From an uncultured Lachnospiraceae bacterium (lineage in GTDB: Bacteria; Bacillota; Clostridia; Lachnospirales; Lachnospiraceae), in the NCBI GenBank assembly GCA_937920345.1, contig CALGVA010000005.1, positions 1 to 20,300 on the forward strand: a DNA stretch of 20,300 nt. Reading direction: 5' to 3'. Each line of letters begins with the position of its first letter. The first letter of the stretch is position 1. This document shows, one piece after another, positions 13,836 through 20,300 of the stretch. Below the pieces are notes generated by a model. It was not told where the DNA came from. It worked only from the letters and a program-made list of their open reading frames with translations, and did not search any database. Both the position numbers and the translations under genes were made by a program.

Positions 13836-15044
13836 CTACTCCCACTGCCCTGGGAATTTCCTCTTCACCGGCGCGTCAAATCTTTGCGTAAATGCCTCGT
13901 TCTCCTCCTCCGGCAGATCCTCAAATACCCCTGGCGTATAGAAGCTCCCGCCGAAACTGGAAAGCCCGCCCTCCACAAGCTCAATCCCCATAAACGCGTC
14001 GAAATTCTTACCATCTGCCGTGGTAATGCCGAAATTGTCACATGTCTGAAACCCGTGCCTGGGATAATAATCCGGCTCGCCGAAAATCACGACGCCGGCA
14101 TAACCGGACTCCTTGGCCAGCGCAAGCGTTTCTTCCAGCAGCAGACCGCCCACACCGCACCCCTGCCATTCAGGAGCCACGCAGAGCGGTCCGAATAACA
14201 GAATTTCTTTCTCCTGACCGGTCTCCTTTCTCAGCCACGCCTTGCTGTATAAGATCGCACCCACAATCTCGTCCCCGACAGCCGCCACTCTGGACAGTTC
14301 CGGCAGATACACGTCACTCTTACGCAGCTTGTGCACCAGCAGGTGTTCATTGCATCCCATACGATGTTTATTCCAGAATGCCTTTAACGTCATTTGCTCC
14401 GTCTTATGATAATCACCCGGCGCTTCCTTGCGAATGACAATATCGTCCCTCGTCACCTTCTGCCGCCTGGGAAAATATCCCATATTGATCCGCACTTCTT
14501 TTCTCTCCAGATCCTGATTGGTGTAACAGCATGTATCCAGACCGATGGGCTCAAAGCCTTCCTGTCGGTAAAAAGCAATGGCGTCCACATTGCAGGACTG
14601 CGTCTCCAGTATGATGGCCCGCCGGTGTTCTAAAACCGCCTGCTCCTTTGCGATCGCCATGAGCGCATGACCGATCCCCTGCCTTCTGATTTTCTCATGA
14701 ACCCACAATTCCGTGACAATCAGACGGTTACTCCACTCTTCCGGACATGTTTCAATGCAGGCAAGCAGCTCCTCTTTCCCTTCCCGCTCTTCGACGATTC
14801 CCCAGGCAAATGCTTTCTCCCAATGCTCCTGATACAGTTTATCCGGAAAGTCGTACTCCTCCGGACAATGTGTCACCGGCACATCAAATTTGCGTTTGTG
14901 AATCGTAATATCATATCCGTCGGAAACCATTTGCATATTCACATCATAATACATCTTAGTCGTATAGCCAATGGGAACCACCGTGCCCTTCCACTGCTCT
15001 CCTGGAAGGTGAATAATCTTGTCTTTCATCTGATCTTTTTTCAT
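13836..15044 (-). CDS. Tandem GNAT-family N-acetyltransferase
   Basis: A 402-residue protein with two acetyltransferase domains. The first (~residues 60-190) has the acetyl-CoA loop RRQGIGHALMAIA and AIAFYRQEGFEPIG. The second (~200-335) has CVAPEWQGCGVGGLLLEETL and GEPDYYPRHGF, the latter usual in N-acetyltransferases of the YhbS type. The C-terminal ~60 residues include FMGIELVEGGL and FYTPGVFEDL. Substrate unknown: small amines, antibiotics or protein N-termini are all possible. It starts 49 bp after the zinc-ribbon membrane protein gene and may share its transcript. It converges with the glycosyltransferase gene. Confidence 0.85.
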   Translation of the reverse strand: MKKDQMKDKIIHLPGEQWKGTVVPIGYTTKMYYDVNMQMVSDGYDITIHKRKFDVPVTHCPEEYDFPDKLYQEHWEKAFAWGIVEEREGKEELLACIETCPEEWSNRLIVTELWVHEKIRRQGIGHALMAIAKEQAVLEHRRAIILETQSCNVDAIAFYRQEGFEPIGLDTCCYTNQDLERKEVRINMGYFPRRQKVTRDDIVIRKEAPGDYHKTEQMTLKAFWNKHRMGCNEHLLVHKLRKSDVYLPELSRVAAVGDEIVGAILYSKAWLRKETGQEKEILLFGPLCVAPEWQGCGVGGLLLEETLALAKESGYAGVVIFGEPDYYPRHGFQTCDNFGITTADGKNFDAFMGIELVEGGLSSFGGSFYTPGVFEDLPEEENEAFTQRFDAPVKRKFPGQWE

Positions 15045-15093
15045 TCTACGTTTCCATCCTTTTCTGTTGCATATATCGGCGCTGCCGGCCCTG

Positions 15094-15984
15094 TTACTTA
15101 ATATAAATTTCTGAAACGGTATCTTCTACACCATTGATCTGCAGCCTGACATGAATTTTTCCGTTTTCAAATTCATTCAAAGGGTATTCCAGCGGCTCGG
15201 AAAGATTGGTAATATCAACAGACTCTGCCACATCTCCCTGTACCAGCCACAAAACAAGTGTTGCCCCGTCCGGCACAGTGCCGCAGGAAATGTCTGCATA
15301 AAGCAGCTGCGTGTCTGCATCTGTAATCGTCATATTTTGTTCCTTCACAAACCCGTCACTGGCACTTCTGAAATCCAGTTTCCAGATGTCATCAACACAG
15401 GCATTATAATTCATACTGATCACCCCTGAGTTCCAAATCCGCTCACTGGAAGCAGCATCCGTATTGATACCCTTTCCGGTGACCGCACTGATGATAAAGC
15501 CCGTCAGGCAGATCAGCATGAGTACCATGCACATACCCCCGGCGATAATAAATTTTAAATGATGTGTTCCCCTTTGTACCATAATGCTGTTATCCTCCTT
15601 TTTAACAAGTGTTCCGCACGCTTCGCAATATTTTGCTTTTAATGAAATTTTATGTCCACAAGCAGGACAGGTGTCTTTTATTTCTGAACGGCGTAAAAAA
15701 TAAATCAATAATCCGACAAAGGGTGTCGCAATAAAAACAACAAGCGGCCATAGTATCGGATCATCGCCCCGCTCTATACAATCCCGATATACCCACGCTG
15801 CAAAAAAAGCAGCGGTACACAATGCAGAAATGATAAAGCAGAGCAGCATAACGGGAATCAGTACGGAAAGACCGCTAAATCCGTCACTCCTTAAATAAAA
15901 CAGGCCGAACCGTAAAAAAATCAGCAATAAGATGATAAACATCCCGATATAAAACAGTAATTTTTTGTTTTTCAAATTGTTCAT
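15094..15984 (-). CDS. Zinc-ribbon membrane protein of the sigma-factor operon
   Basis: A 296-residue protein. Residues ~8-105 have three hydrophobic membrane segments (LLFYIGMFIILLLIFLRFGL, VLIPVMLLCFIISALC, LWPLVVFIATPFVGLLIYFL). A zinc ribbon follows (CPACGHKISLKAKYCEACG), then a fourth membrane segment (HLKFIIAGGMCMVLMLICL) and a ~130-residue C-terminal domain that is probably outside the cell. No enzyme motif is seen. The start overlaps the stop of the anti-sigma-like gene (ATGA). Zinc-ribbon membrane proteins often accompany ECF sigma factors, where they may sense or relay envelope stress; here that is inference. Confidence 0.78.
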   Translation of the reverse strand: MNNLKNKKLLFYIGMFIILLLIFLRFGLFYLRSDGFSGLSVLIPVMLLCFIISALCTAAFFAAWVYRDCIERGDDPILWPLVVFIATPFVGLLIYFLRRSEIKDTCPACGHKISLKAKYCEACGTLVKKEDNSIMVQRGTHHLKFIIAGGMCMVLMLICLTGFIISAVTGKGINTDAASSERIWNSGVISMNYNACVDDIWKLDFRSASDGFVKEQNMTITDADTQLLYADISCGTVPDGATLVLWLVQGDVAESVDITNLSEPLEYPLNEFENGKIHVRLQINGVEDTVSEIYIK

Positions 15985-16358
15985 GCCAGCACTCCTCTTT
16001 TCTCAATACGGATTGTGATATCCTTTTTTATGTTTGTTCTTTTTACACCTATCATGGTAATCAATATACCCACCACAGCTATATAAAAACATATGCCGGC
16101 GGCAAAATAAGATAAATAAACATTCTCAATGACTGTAACAGCCAAAACAGCCAGTAAAGAAAAGGTTGCCATATTTAAGATCATGGGCAGATACCAAAGT
16201 GACAAGGCATATGTGACAGGTCGTTTTCTCAGTGCGGCTTCCTGTTGATACAGAGCCGCTTTGAGACTTTCATTCAGTTCCGGGGCTGGTGCATCCACTA
16301 TTTTAACAGAAGCCCGGATTATTTCTTCTATTTCCATATTCGTGCAGTCATCTCTCAT
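15981..16358 (-). CDS. Two-helix membrane protein, putative anti-sigma factor
   Basis: A 125-residue protein encoded directly after the ECF sigma gene and overlapping it by 11 bp. The N-terminal ~50 residues are soluble and charged (MEIEEIIRASVKIVDAPAPELNESLKAAL, then QQEAALRKRP). Two membrane helices follow (ALSLWYLPMILNMATFSLLAVLAV and YFAAGICFYIAVVGILITMIG), then a basic tail. Position and layout are those of a membrane anti-sigma factor with its sigma-binding part inside the cell. There is no ZAS His-x3-Cys-x2-Cys motif. Function is inferred from context. Confidence 0.7.
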   Translation of the reverse strand: MRDDCTNMEIEEIIRASVKIVDAPAPELNESLKAALYQQEAALRKRPVTYALSLWYLPMILNMATFSLLAVLAVTVIENVYLSYFAAGICFYIAVVGILITMIGVKRTNIKKDITIRIEKRGVLA

Positions 16359-16872
16359 AACCAGTGTCCTCCAATCTTTTTTTAATCAGGTTTCTTCCTT
16401 TAAATAATCGACTTTTCACAGTACCAGGCGGCTTTTTTATAATAGCCGCTATCTGCTCTATGGAACAATCGGAAAGATAAAATAATATCAAAGGTACTTG
16501 AAACTTCTCCGGAAGCGTTTGCATAATCTGGCGGACTTCCGTGATCAGTTCCTTCTGAAAATAGTGTTCTTCAATATTTTCTTCGGAATGCAGCAATGTT
16601 TCCGCGTCATCATCAACATTGCTGCAAGGAGCGATCATATTACGCCGGGCCTGTTTTCTTCTGTCACTTTTCCAAAGATTATGTGCTAAAGAAAAGAACA
16701 ATGCTTTCGGATTTTTCTCCCAGTCAAGCCTCCATTCCGTTTCTAATGCTTTCAGAAACGTCTGTTGATACAAATCCTCGGCATCTTCTTTATCCACACA
16801 GAGTTTCAGGCAAAATCTATATATGTCTGTACCGAAATCATCAATACATTTTTCTATTTCTCCTGCATTCAC
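16348..16872 (-). CDS. ECF RNA polymerase sigma factor
   Basis: A 174-residue group 4 sigma-70 factor. Region 2 spans FGTDIYRFCLKLCVDKEDAEDLYQQTFLKAL and continues through KALFFSLAHNLWKSDRRKQ. A short linker leads to region 4 (LPEKFQVPLILFYLSDCSIEQIAAIIKKPPGTVKSRLFKGRNLIKKRL) with the -35-binding helix-turn-helix. The start is GTG (complement of 16870-16872), fixed by AGGAGGTG seven bases upstream; no ATG is better placed. It is the first gene of the operon, followed by the putative anti-sigma gene, and a candidate ECF-type promoter lies just upstream. The target stress is not evident. Confidence 0.9.
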   Translation of the reverse strand: MNAGEIEKCIDDFGTDIYRFCLKLCVDKEDAEDLYQQTFLKALETEWRLDWEKNPKALFFSLAHNLWKSDRRKQARRNMIAPCSNVDDDAETLLHSEENIEEHYFQKELITEVRQIMQTLPEKFQVPLILFYLSDCSIEQIAAIIKKPPGTVKSRLFKGRNLIKKRLEDTGYER

Positions 16873-16903
16873 CGTTTCACCTCCTCTGCCTGTTCACTCT
16901 ATA

Positions 16904-16929
16904 TTCGTCATGACTTTATACGCGGTTCA
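16904..16929 (-). promoter_or_regulatory. Candidate autoregulated ECF promoter
   Basis: On the minus strand TGAACC (16924-16929), a 16-nt spacer and CGAA (16904-16907) resemble the SigW-type pattern TGAAAC-N16-CGTA. The sigma-factor GTG start lies 31 nt below the -10, leaving a leader of about 25 nt with AGGAGGTG. This would let the sigma factor drive its own operon. Confidence 0.5.
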
Positions 16930-17013
16930 TTTTTCTGCGCCGTTTTATTAAAATTTTTTTCATATGAAACCATTATCATAATAATTTGCTCTCCTGTAAA
17001 ATAAAAAAAGTAA

Positions 17014-17050
17014 TTTGCTTCGCAAAATAACAAATCGAACAAGTTCGATT
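17014..17050. repeat. Cluster of small hairpins in the 16930-17346 intergenic region
   Basis: Two perfect inverted repeats stand side by side: TTTGC-TTC-GCAAA (17014-17026) and AATCGAAC-AA-GTTCGATT (17033-17050). Another TTCG-rich fold is possible at 17051-17067. On the minus strand the first hairpin is followed by TTACTTTTTTTATTTT, terminator-like, although no minus-strand gene leads into it. Apart from these and the promoters, I see no gene between the sigma-factor start and the tRNA. Confidence 0.5.
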
Positions 17051-17207
17051 GCGAGATTCGCTTCGCGGACTCGAATAAGCGGAGGAATTTGCTATATCTA
17101 AAAATACCGGAAACGAAAATGAAACACTCTCGCTCCCGGTCATATTATTTTATCATATTCAAGCTTCTTTTCCCACTTGATCTGCTGAGAAACTTCAATT
17201 TCTATTC

Positions 17208-17235
17208 TTGCATTCTATCTTCAATGTGCTATAAT
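17208..17235 (+). promoter_or_regulatory. Candidate promoter of the tRNA-Ala gene
   Basis: TTGCAT (17208-17213), a 16-bp spacer and a perfect TATAAT (17230-17235). Transcription would begin about 105 nt before the tRNA, so a leader would have to be trimmed. A short palindrome TCGTC-TG-GACGA lies in that leader near 17300. Confidence 0.5.
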
Positions 17236-17346
17236 AAATTCAGATATAAAACTGTAGCGCAGAGAAGTCATACATAGCTTGTTGACGCAGCAGTCGTCTG
17301 GACGATCAGAAGCTTATTCTGGTCTTTCATCAAAAATAAGTTTTAT

Positions 17347-17419
17347 GGGGATATAGCTCAGTTGGGAGAGCGATACGTTCGCAACGTATAGGTCACGAGT
17401 TCGAGTCTCGCTATCTCCA
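17347..17419 (+). tRNA. tRNA-Ala (anticodon CGC)
   Basis: A full cloverleaf can be drawn. The acceptor stem GGGGATA/TATCTCC contains the G3-U70 pair that marks alanine tRNAs. The D arm is GCTC..GAGC, the anticodon arm ATACG-TTCGCAA-CGTAT with anticodon CGC reading GCG codons, and the T arm has loop TTCGAGT with one mismatched pair at its base. The discriminator base is A and CCA is not encoded. The 3' half is the likely attachment site of the element whose integrase remnant lies downstream. Confidence 0.93.
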
Positions 17420-17426
17420 TTTTGGC

Positions 17427-17474
17427 AGTGCCGGGAAGCCTTCATTTTGCTAGGTTTTCGGCGCTTCTTTTTTT
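17427..17474 (+). terminator. Terminator of the tRNA-Ala gene
   Basis: AGTGCCGGGAAGCC (17427-17440) pairs with GGTTTTCGGCGCT (17453-17465) using several G-U pairs and one bulge, followed by TTCTTTTTTT. It is a typical rho-independent terminator on the plus strand. Confidence 0.7.
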
Positions 17475-17518
17475 GCGGGTAATCAAAAAAGTAATCAGAC
17501 ATATGTTCGAGTGTCTTT

Positions 17519-18235
17519 TCATCTCGCTTGAGGTTCTGGAATATTGCTTAATATTTGACTCTTAGCATCAATACTTCTTCTGTTCCTATGATAATGATTT
17601 TCGGTACAAGATATGTCCGTGTGTCCCATCTGTTCCATGATCATGCGGTTGTCTACATTATGGTCAAGCAGTATGCTTCCATAAGTTTTACGAATCTTAT
17701 GTGGAGATTTCTTGTAGATTCCAAGTTTCACACAGTTCTTCTCCTGCCTTCGCCTTATGCAATTCGTTGTCAGCCGTTTTCCATTTTTATCTGTAAATAT
17801 ATATTCTCCAAACGGATTAAGCATTTTAATCCTGGTACACAACCATTCATAATCTTTTGGAATAATGACCGTCCTTATACCAGCTTCACTTTTAGGAAAT
17901 TCTTTTACATCATAGACATATCTGCCGTTTTCACCAAGAAACCTTGTTTCTGTCCTGCGTACCTTAAAAGTATTACCATCAAATACATCATCTTCAATAG
18001 CTTTTTGGGATGTCCTTTTCTTTAATGGCCTCCCCTTCTTATCATCTGGCAGATATGTATACCACTTTTCATCCTTACCTTGCCAAATTTTATATGGATG
18101 CTTCTCTAATAACTCTTTTCTCTTCATAGCTTCCATACTGTTCTGTACATCGCTGATGTTAATCATACCACTGTCTATAATGAATCGCAATATATCGTTA
18201 TTTTGTGCATATTGATCATATTGCAAATGATTCAA
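17519..18235 (-). pseudogene. Tyrosine integrase with internal deletion (tRNA-associated element)
   Basis: The 238-residue frame has the N-terminus of Lachnospiraceae integrative-element integrases (QYDQYAQNNDILRFI, LEKHPYKIWQGKDEKWYTYLP), then jumps near residue 84 (AIEDDV to FDGNTFKVRRTETR) into the catalytic domain. The part lost should be about 130-150 residues: most of the core-binding domain and the region holding the first catalytic Arg. Remaining catalytic residues are His179 and Arg182 (SPHKIRKTYG), His205 (GHTDISC) and the nucleophile Tyr215 (NHYHRN). Without the first Arg it should be inactive. The start is TTG without a clear ribosome-binding site. It faces the 3' end of the tRNA-Ala gene, the usual site for such integrases. 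Confidence 0.8.
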
Positions 18236-18614
18236 TTCTATTGTATTTACTATAATGAATCACGCTCCAATTCATACATAATTTATGTGAAAAAGTACTG
18301 CTACATCCGCAACAGTACCTTAAAATCATATCAGTATTCAGTTTTTTCATTATTCAATCCACTATTATAAGGAACATGGTTCGCAAGAATATGCGAATCA
18401 CATTCACATCGACTTGTTTACAGTTACATTATGTATTCATAATAGTGCAGTCTCTATTTCCCGACCACCCCACAAATATGCAGCCCATTCAGCCGTCCCA
18501 TTGGTTCTTTGATCCAAACCCGTTGAAACATTTTTAACTCCAGTCCAGGAATACAGCACTTCACTTCGCTATCAATTTTTAGTACCAGCTACTCACAAAA
18601 ATGGCTGGCAATTT
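18236..18614. other. Gene-free stretch upstream of the integrase remnant
   Basis: No coding region is convincing. GTACTG (18295-18300) and CAGTAC (18313-18318) make an inverted repeat followed on the minus strand by TTTTTC, a possible terminator for the membrane-protein gene on its right. The remainder is AT-rich and without recognisable sites, in keeping with decayed element DNA. Confidence 0.4.
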
Positions 18615-19232
18615 CTATTTTGCAAAAAACAGACTATAAATTGAAGCTATACTACCTATAATACCTATTATATACCCAAGATTACTTATCCATTTTTTTC
18701 TAGCTAGCCTTTCTTGCATATCCTTAAATGTTCGCTCTTTTTCAAAAAGTATTCCTTCATTGTAAGCATTTAACCTTATTAAATATTCCCTCAATATTCT
18801 TGCATCTTCTATACCAGAATTGCCTTGGACATTTTCAACTAATTTATTCATTTTTTCGTCATCAAATTTATACTCATCTTTCAAAATAGAAATAACCGCT
18901 TCAAGCTTATGTATATAATTATAATTTTTATTTCTAATATCATCTTCTTGCAATTTCAATTTTCTGTCAAATTCTTGACATAGTTCAATTATAGTTTTGC
19001 TTTTAAAACCATACCTTCTATTTCTATATACCTCAAAATCATTCTTTATTCCATTTCTAATTTCATCAATATCTTTAAATTCTAAAGAACGTTGCACAGC
19101 TTTAAAAAACTTTTCATTTTCAATTTGACTTCCAACCCACATTATCAAAATCATAGCAATCATAGTAATCCATATCAATAATATTACTATGCCCAAAAAC
19201 AAATAGGAATAATTCATAATAAATCTTTCCAT
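18615..19232 (-). CDS. AT-rich membrane protein with helical cytoplasmic domain, unknown function
   Basis: A protein of about 205 residues that I do not recognise. It has one strong membrane segment near the N-terminus (YLFLGIVILLIWITMIAMIL), a long charged helical domain (~residues 35-175, e.g. QEFDRKLKLQEDDIRNKNYN) and a second membrane segment at the very end (LGYIIGIIGSIASIYSLFF). Base composition is clearly more AT-rich than in the chromosomal genes to the left, suggesting acquisition with the integrative element. The ATG at 19230-19232 is favoured by AGGATGG upstream; ATGs at 19244 and 19253 are alternatives. Its membrane-helix-membrane layout and place next to a toxin-antitoxin pair would fit a defence or exclusion role, but that is a guess. 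Confidence 0.65.
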   Translation of the reverse strand: MERFIMNYSYLFLGIVILLIWITMIAMILIMWVGSQIENEKFFKAVQRSLEFKDIDEIRNGIKNDFEVYRNRRYGFKSKTIIELCQEFDRKLKLQEDDIRNKNYNYIHKLEAVISILKDEYKFDDEKMNKLVENVQGNSGIEDARILREYLIRLNAYNEGILFEKERTFKDMQERLARKKWISNLGYIIGIIGSIASIYSLFFAK

Positions 19233-19330
19233 ATTTTCTACCATCCTATACATTTTATAGGAACATCATACCACAACACATGCCAGTGTACAATTACCAA
19301 ACTACGCAATATCATCCCCGAATTTGATTT

Positions 19331-19364
19331 TTGTATTGCTAATCATTATACAATAGCATATAAT
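19331..19364 (+). promoter_or_regulatory. Promoter and operator of the toxin-antitoxin operon
   Basis: TTGCTA (19336-19341), 17 bp and a perfect TATAAT (19359-19364). The inverted repeat TTGTAT (19331-19336) / ATACAA (19348-19353) overlaps the -35 and spacer, placed where a RelB-type antitoxin would bind to repress its own operon. Confidence 0.65.
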
Positions 19365-19396
19365 AATATCAAACCAAGAAGAAAGGCGGTATAACC

Positions 19397-19699
19397 ATGG
19401 CTACAAAAAGCGCAAATGTACTCGCACGTGTTGAACCGGAAGTAAAGGAACAGGCAGAATCTATTATGTCCAAACTCGGTTTACCTGCTTCTGTTGTTAT
19501 CAATGCATTATATAAACAGATCATTATGACTAAAAGCATTCCTTTCTCATTATCACTACCTAAAGAACCCACTACACTGGATTCTATGAACACAAAAGAA
19601 TTCAATTCTATAATGGAAACAGGATTATCACAAGCTAAAGCTGGCCAGTCACGTTCTGCTACTGATGTATTTGCGGATTTAAGACGGGAGTTGCAATAA
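19397..19699 (+). CDS. RelB/DinJ-family antitoxin
   Basis: A 100-residue antitoxin. The N-terminal half is a ribbon-helix-helix DNA-binding domain (ANVLARVEPEVKEQAESIMSKLGLPASVVINALYKQII), and TKSIPFSLSLP is the usual RelB/DinJ continuation. The C-terminal half (FNSIMETGLSQAKAGQSRSATDVFADLRREL) is the toxin-wrapping part. AAAGGCGG lies about 8 nt upstream of the ATG. The stop overlaps the toxin start (TAATG, 19697-19701), so translation is coupled. It would neutralise the toxin and repress the shared promoter. Confidence 0.9.
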   Translation: MATKSANVLARVEPEVKEQAESIMSKLGLPASVVINALYKQIIMTKSIPFSLSLPKEPTTLDSMNTKEFNSIMETGLSQAKAGQSRSATDVFADLRRELQ

Positions 19700-20034
19700 T
19701 GGATAAAACTTACAATGTTAAAATCACATCCCAAGCTGAAGAACAAATACAGGAAATTGTGCATTATATAACCAACGATTTAAAGGCTCCCGCTGCTGCT
19801 CTCCATCTGTTAGACGCTTTAGAAGATTCTTTTACATCACTCGCGCACTTTCCTCAGCGTGTAGTATTGGTTGATGAAGAACCATGGCATACAAACAAAG
19901 TGCATCGTTTACCAGTAAAAAATTTTCTTGTATACTTCTGGATAGATGAAGATGATATGAAAGTACAAGTAATCGCTGTAATCTACGAAAAACGTGATCA
20001 GCTGCGCCAATTATCACAAATGGATACGGAATAA
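19699..20034 (+). CDS. RelE/ParE-family toxin
   Basis: A 111-residue toxin of the RelE/ParE fold. It begins YNVKITSQAEEQIQEIVHYI, continues with ALEDSFTSLAHFPQRVVLVDEEPW and ends with VHRLPVKNFLVYFWIDEDDMKVQVIAVIYEKRDQ. The antiparallel-sheet strands and the Arg/Lys-rich loop before the last strands fit this family. Members cut ribosome-bound mRNA (RelE) or poison gyrase (ParE); sequence alone does not decide which. It is intact and coupled to its antitoxin. Such pairs often stabilise integrative elements. Confidence 0.9.
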   Translation: MDKTYNVKITSQAEEQIQEIVHYITNDLKAPAAALHLLDALEDSFTSLAHFPQRVVLVDEEPWHTNKVHRLPVKNFLVYFWIDEDDMKVQVIAVIYEKRDQLRQLSQMDTE

Positions 20035-20039
20035 TAATT

Positions 20040-20065
20040 TAGCCCTTCTATCATCAGAGGGGCTA
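20040..20065 (+). terminator. Terminator of the toxin-antitoxin operon
   Basis: TAGCCCTTCT (20040-20049) pairs with AGAGGGGCTA (20056-20065) with one G-U pair and a 6-nt loop, followed by TTTGCTTAT. It lies six bases after the toxin stop codon. Confidence 0.65.
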
Positions 20066-20230
20066 TTTGCTTATATATCTACAGTACATTATTTGTTAAT
20101 ATAAATATCCTCAAAATCTTCACACCTTACCAATCTCCTCCTACACCCATAACATCTCATAATCACCCCAAAATCCTTCACACAGCTTATAATCAAAACA
20201 CAGCGTCACAGGGCATGTTTATGTTGTCAT

Positions 20231-20299
20231 TTATCCGCTTCTTGAAAGTAAGCGCTGAATAATAGGGTGGATTTTATCCGTCCGCAGAAACTTATATAA
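20231..20299 (-). CDS. Possible C-terminal end of a gene running off the window
   Basis: A minus-strand frame is open from the window edge to a TAA at 20231-20233 and gives LYKFLRTDKIHPIIQRLL and then SRSG. The composition looks protein-like, but 22 residues are too few to identify it. Between the toxin-antitoxin terminator and this stretch (20066-20230) nothing is recognisable. Confidence 0.25.
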   Translation of the reverse strand, partial: LYKFLRTDKIHPIIQRLLSRSG

Positions 20300-20300
20300 T

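Noticed and set aside
17314..17502. Minus-strand frame over the tRNA
   Set aside because: It reads through the tRNA and its terminator; such frames are a common artefact at tRNA integration sites.

Overview
The window looks like a gut Firmicute of the Clostridia, most likely Lachnospiraceae. Evidence: strong AGGAGG ribosome-binding sites, several TTG/GTG starts, Firmicute-only families (a CD3324-type small protein, RNHCP), a tRNA-Ala without an encoded CCA, and mosaic base composition with mobile-element debris at both ends. No rRNA or CRISPR array was seen.

Left edge (1-3,900): a complete three-gene transposon of about 3.0 kb (56-3081; zinc-finger/HTH protein, DDE transposase, AAA+ ATPase, all on the minus strand) has matching TG...CA terminal inverted repeats. 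Its left flank reads as a MobA/MobL relaxase fragment and its right flank as the N-terminal part of a secreted surface protein. No target duplication is visible, so the two flanks were probably brought together by rearrangement. A surface-gene promoter, a 21-bp-period direct repeat and a strong terminator follow.

Housekeeping-like stretch (3,890-5,700): an RNHCP zinc protein, a CD3324-family protein and a SGNH hydrolase.

Core of interest (5,752-10,309, minus strand): marR-like regulator, ArsA/Get3-like ATPase 2, a small Gly-rich protein, a radical SAM enzyme, and ArsA/Get3-like ATPase 1. The last four are tightly spaced and partly translationally coupled. Both ATPases end in an Hsp20/alpha-crystallin-like domain. 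The MarR protein and the small protein both end in a near-identical RKIEI(E/V) tail, which resembles the I-x-I motif that small heat-shock proteins use to dock on alpha-crystallin domains. I infer an undescribed system in which the ATPases grip a regulator and an adaptor through these tails, with a radical SAM enzyme as the catalytic part.

Divergently transcribed (10,501-13,786, plus strand): a strong promoter drives a four-gene cassette of MaoC-like hydratase, LpxD-like left-handed beta-helix acyltransferase, polysaccharide-deacetylase-like protein and GT4-like glycosyltransferase. It suggests acylated surface glycan synthesis in a Gram-positive-type cell.

Regulatory/stress block (13,836-16,930, minus strand): an ECF sigma factor, a small two-helix membrane protein (putative anti-sigma), a zinc-ribbon membrane protein and a double-GNAT acetyltransferase, with a candidate self-recognised ECF promoter.

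Right edge (17,200-20,300): tRNA-Ala(CGC) with promoter and terminator, followed by an internally deleted tyrosine integrase, an AT-rich two-helix membrane protein and a RelB/RelE-type toxin-antitoxin pair. This is the signature of a decayed integrative element in a tRNA gene.
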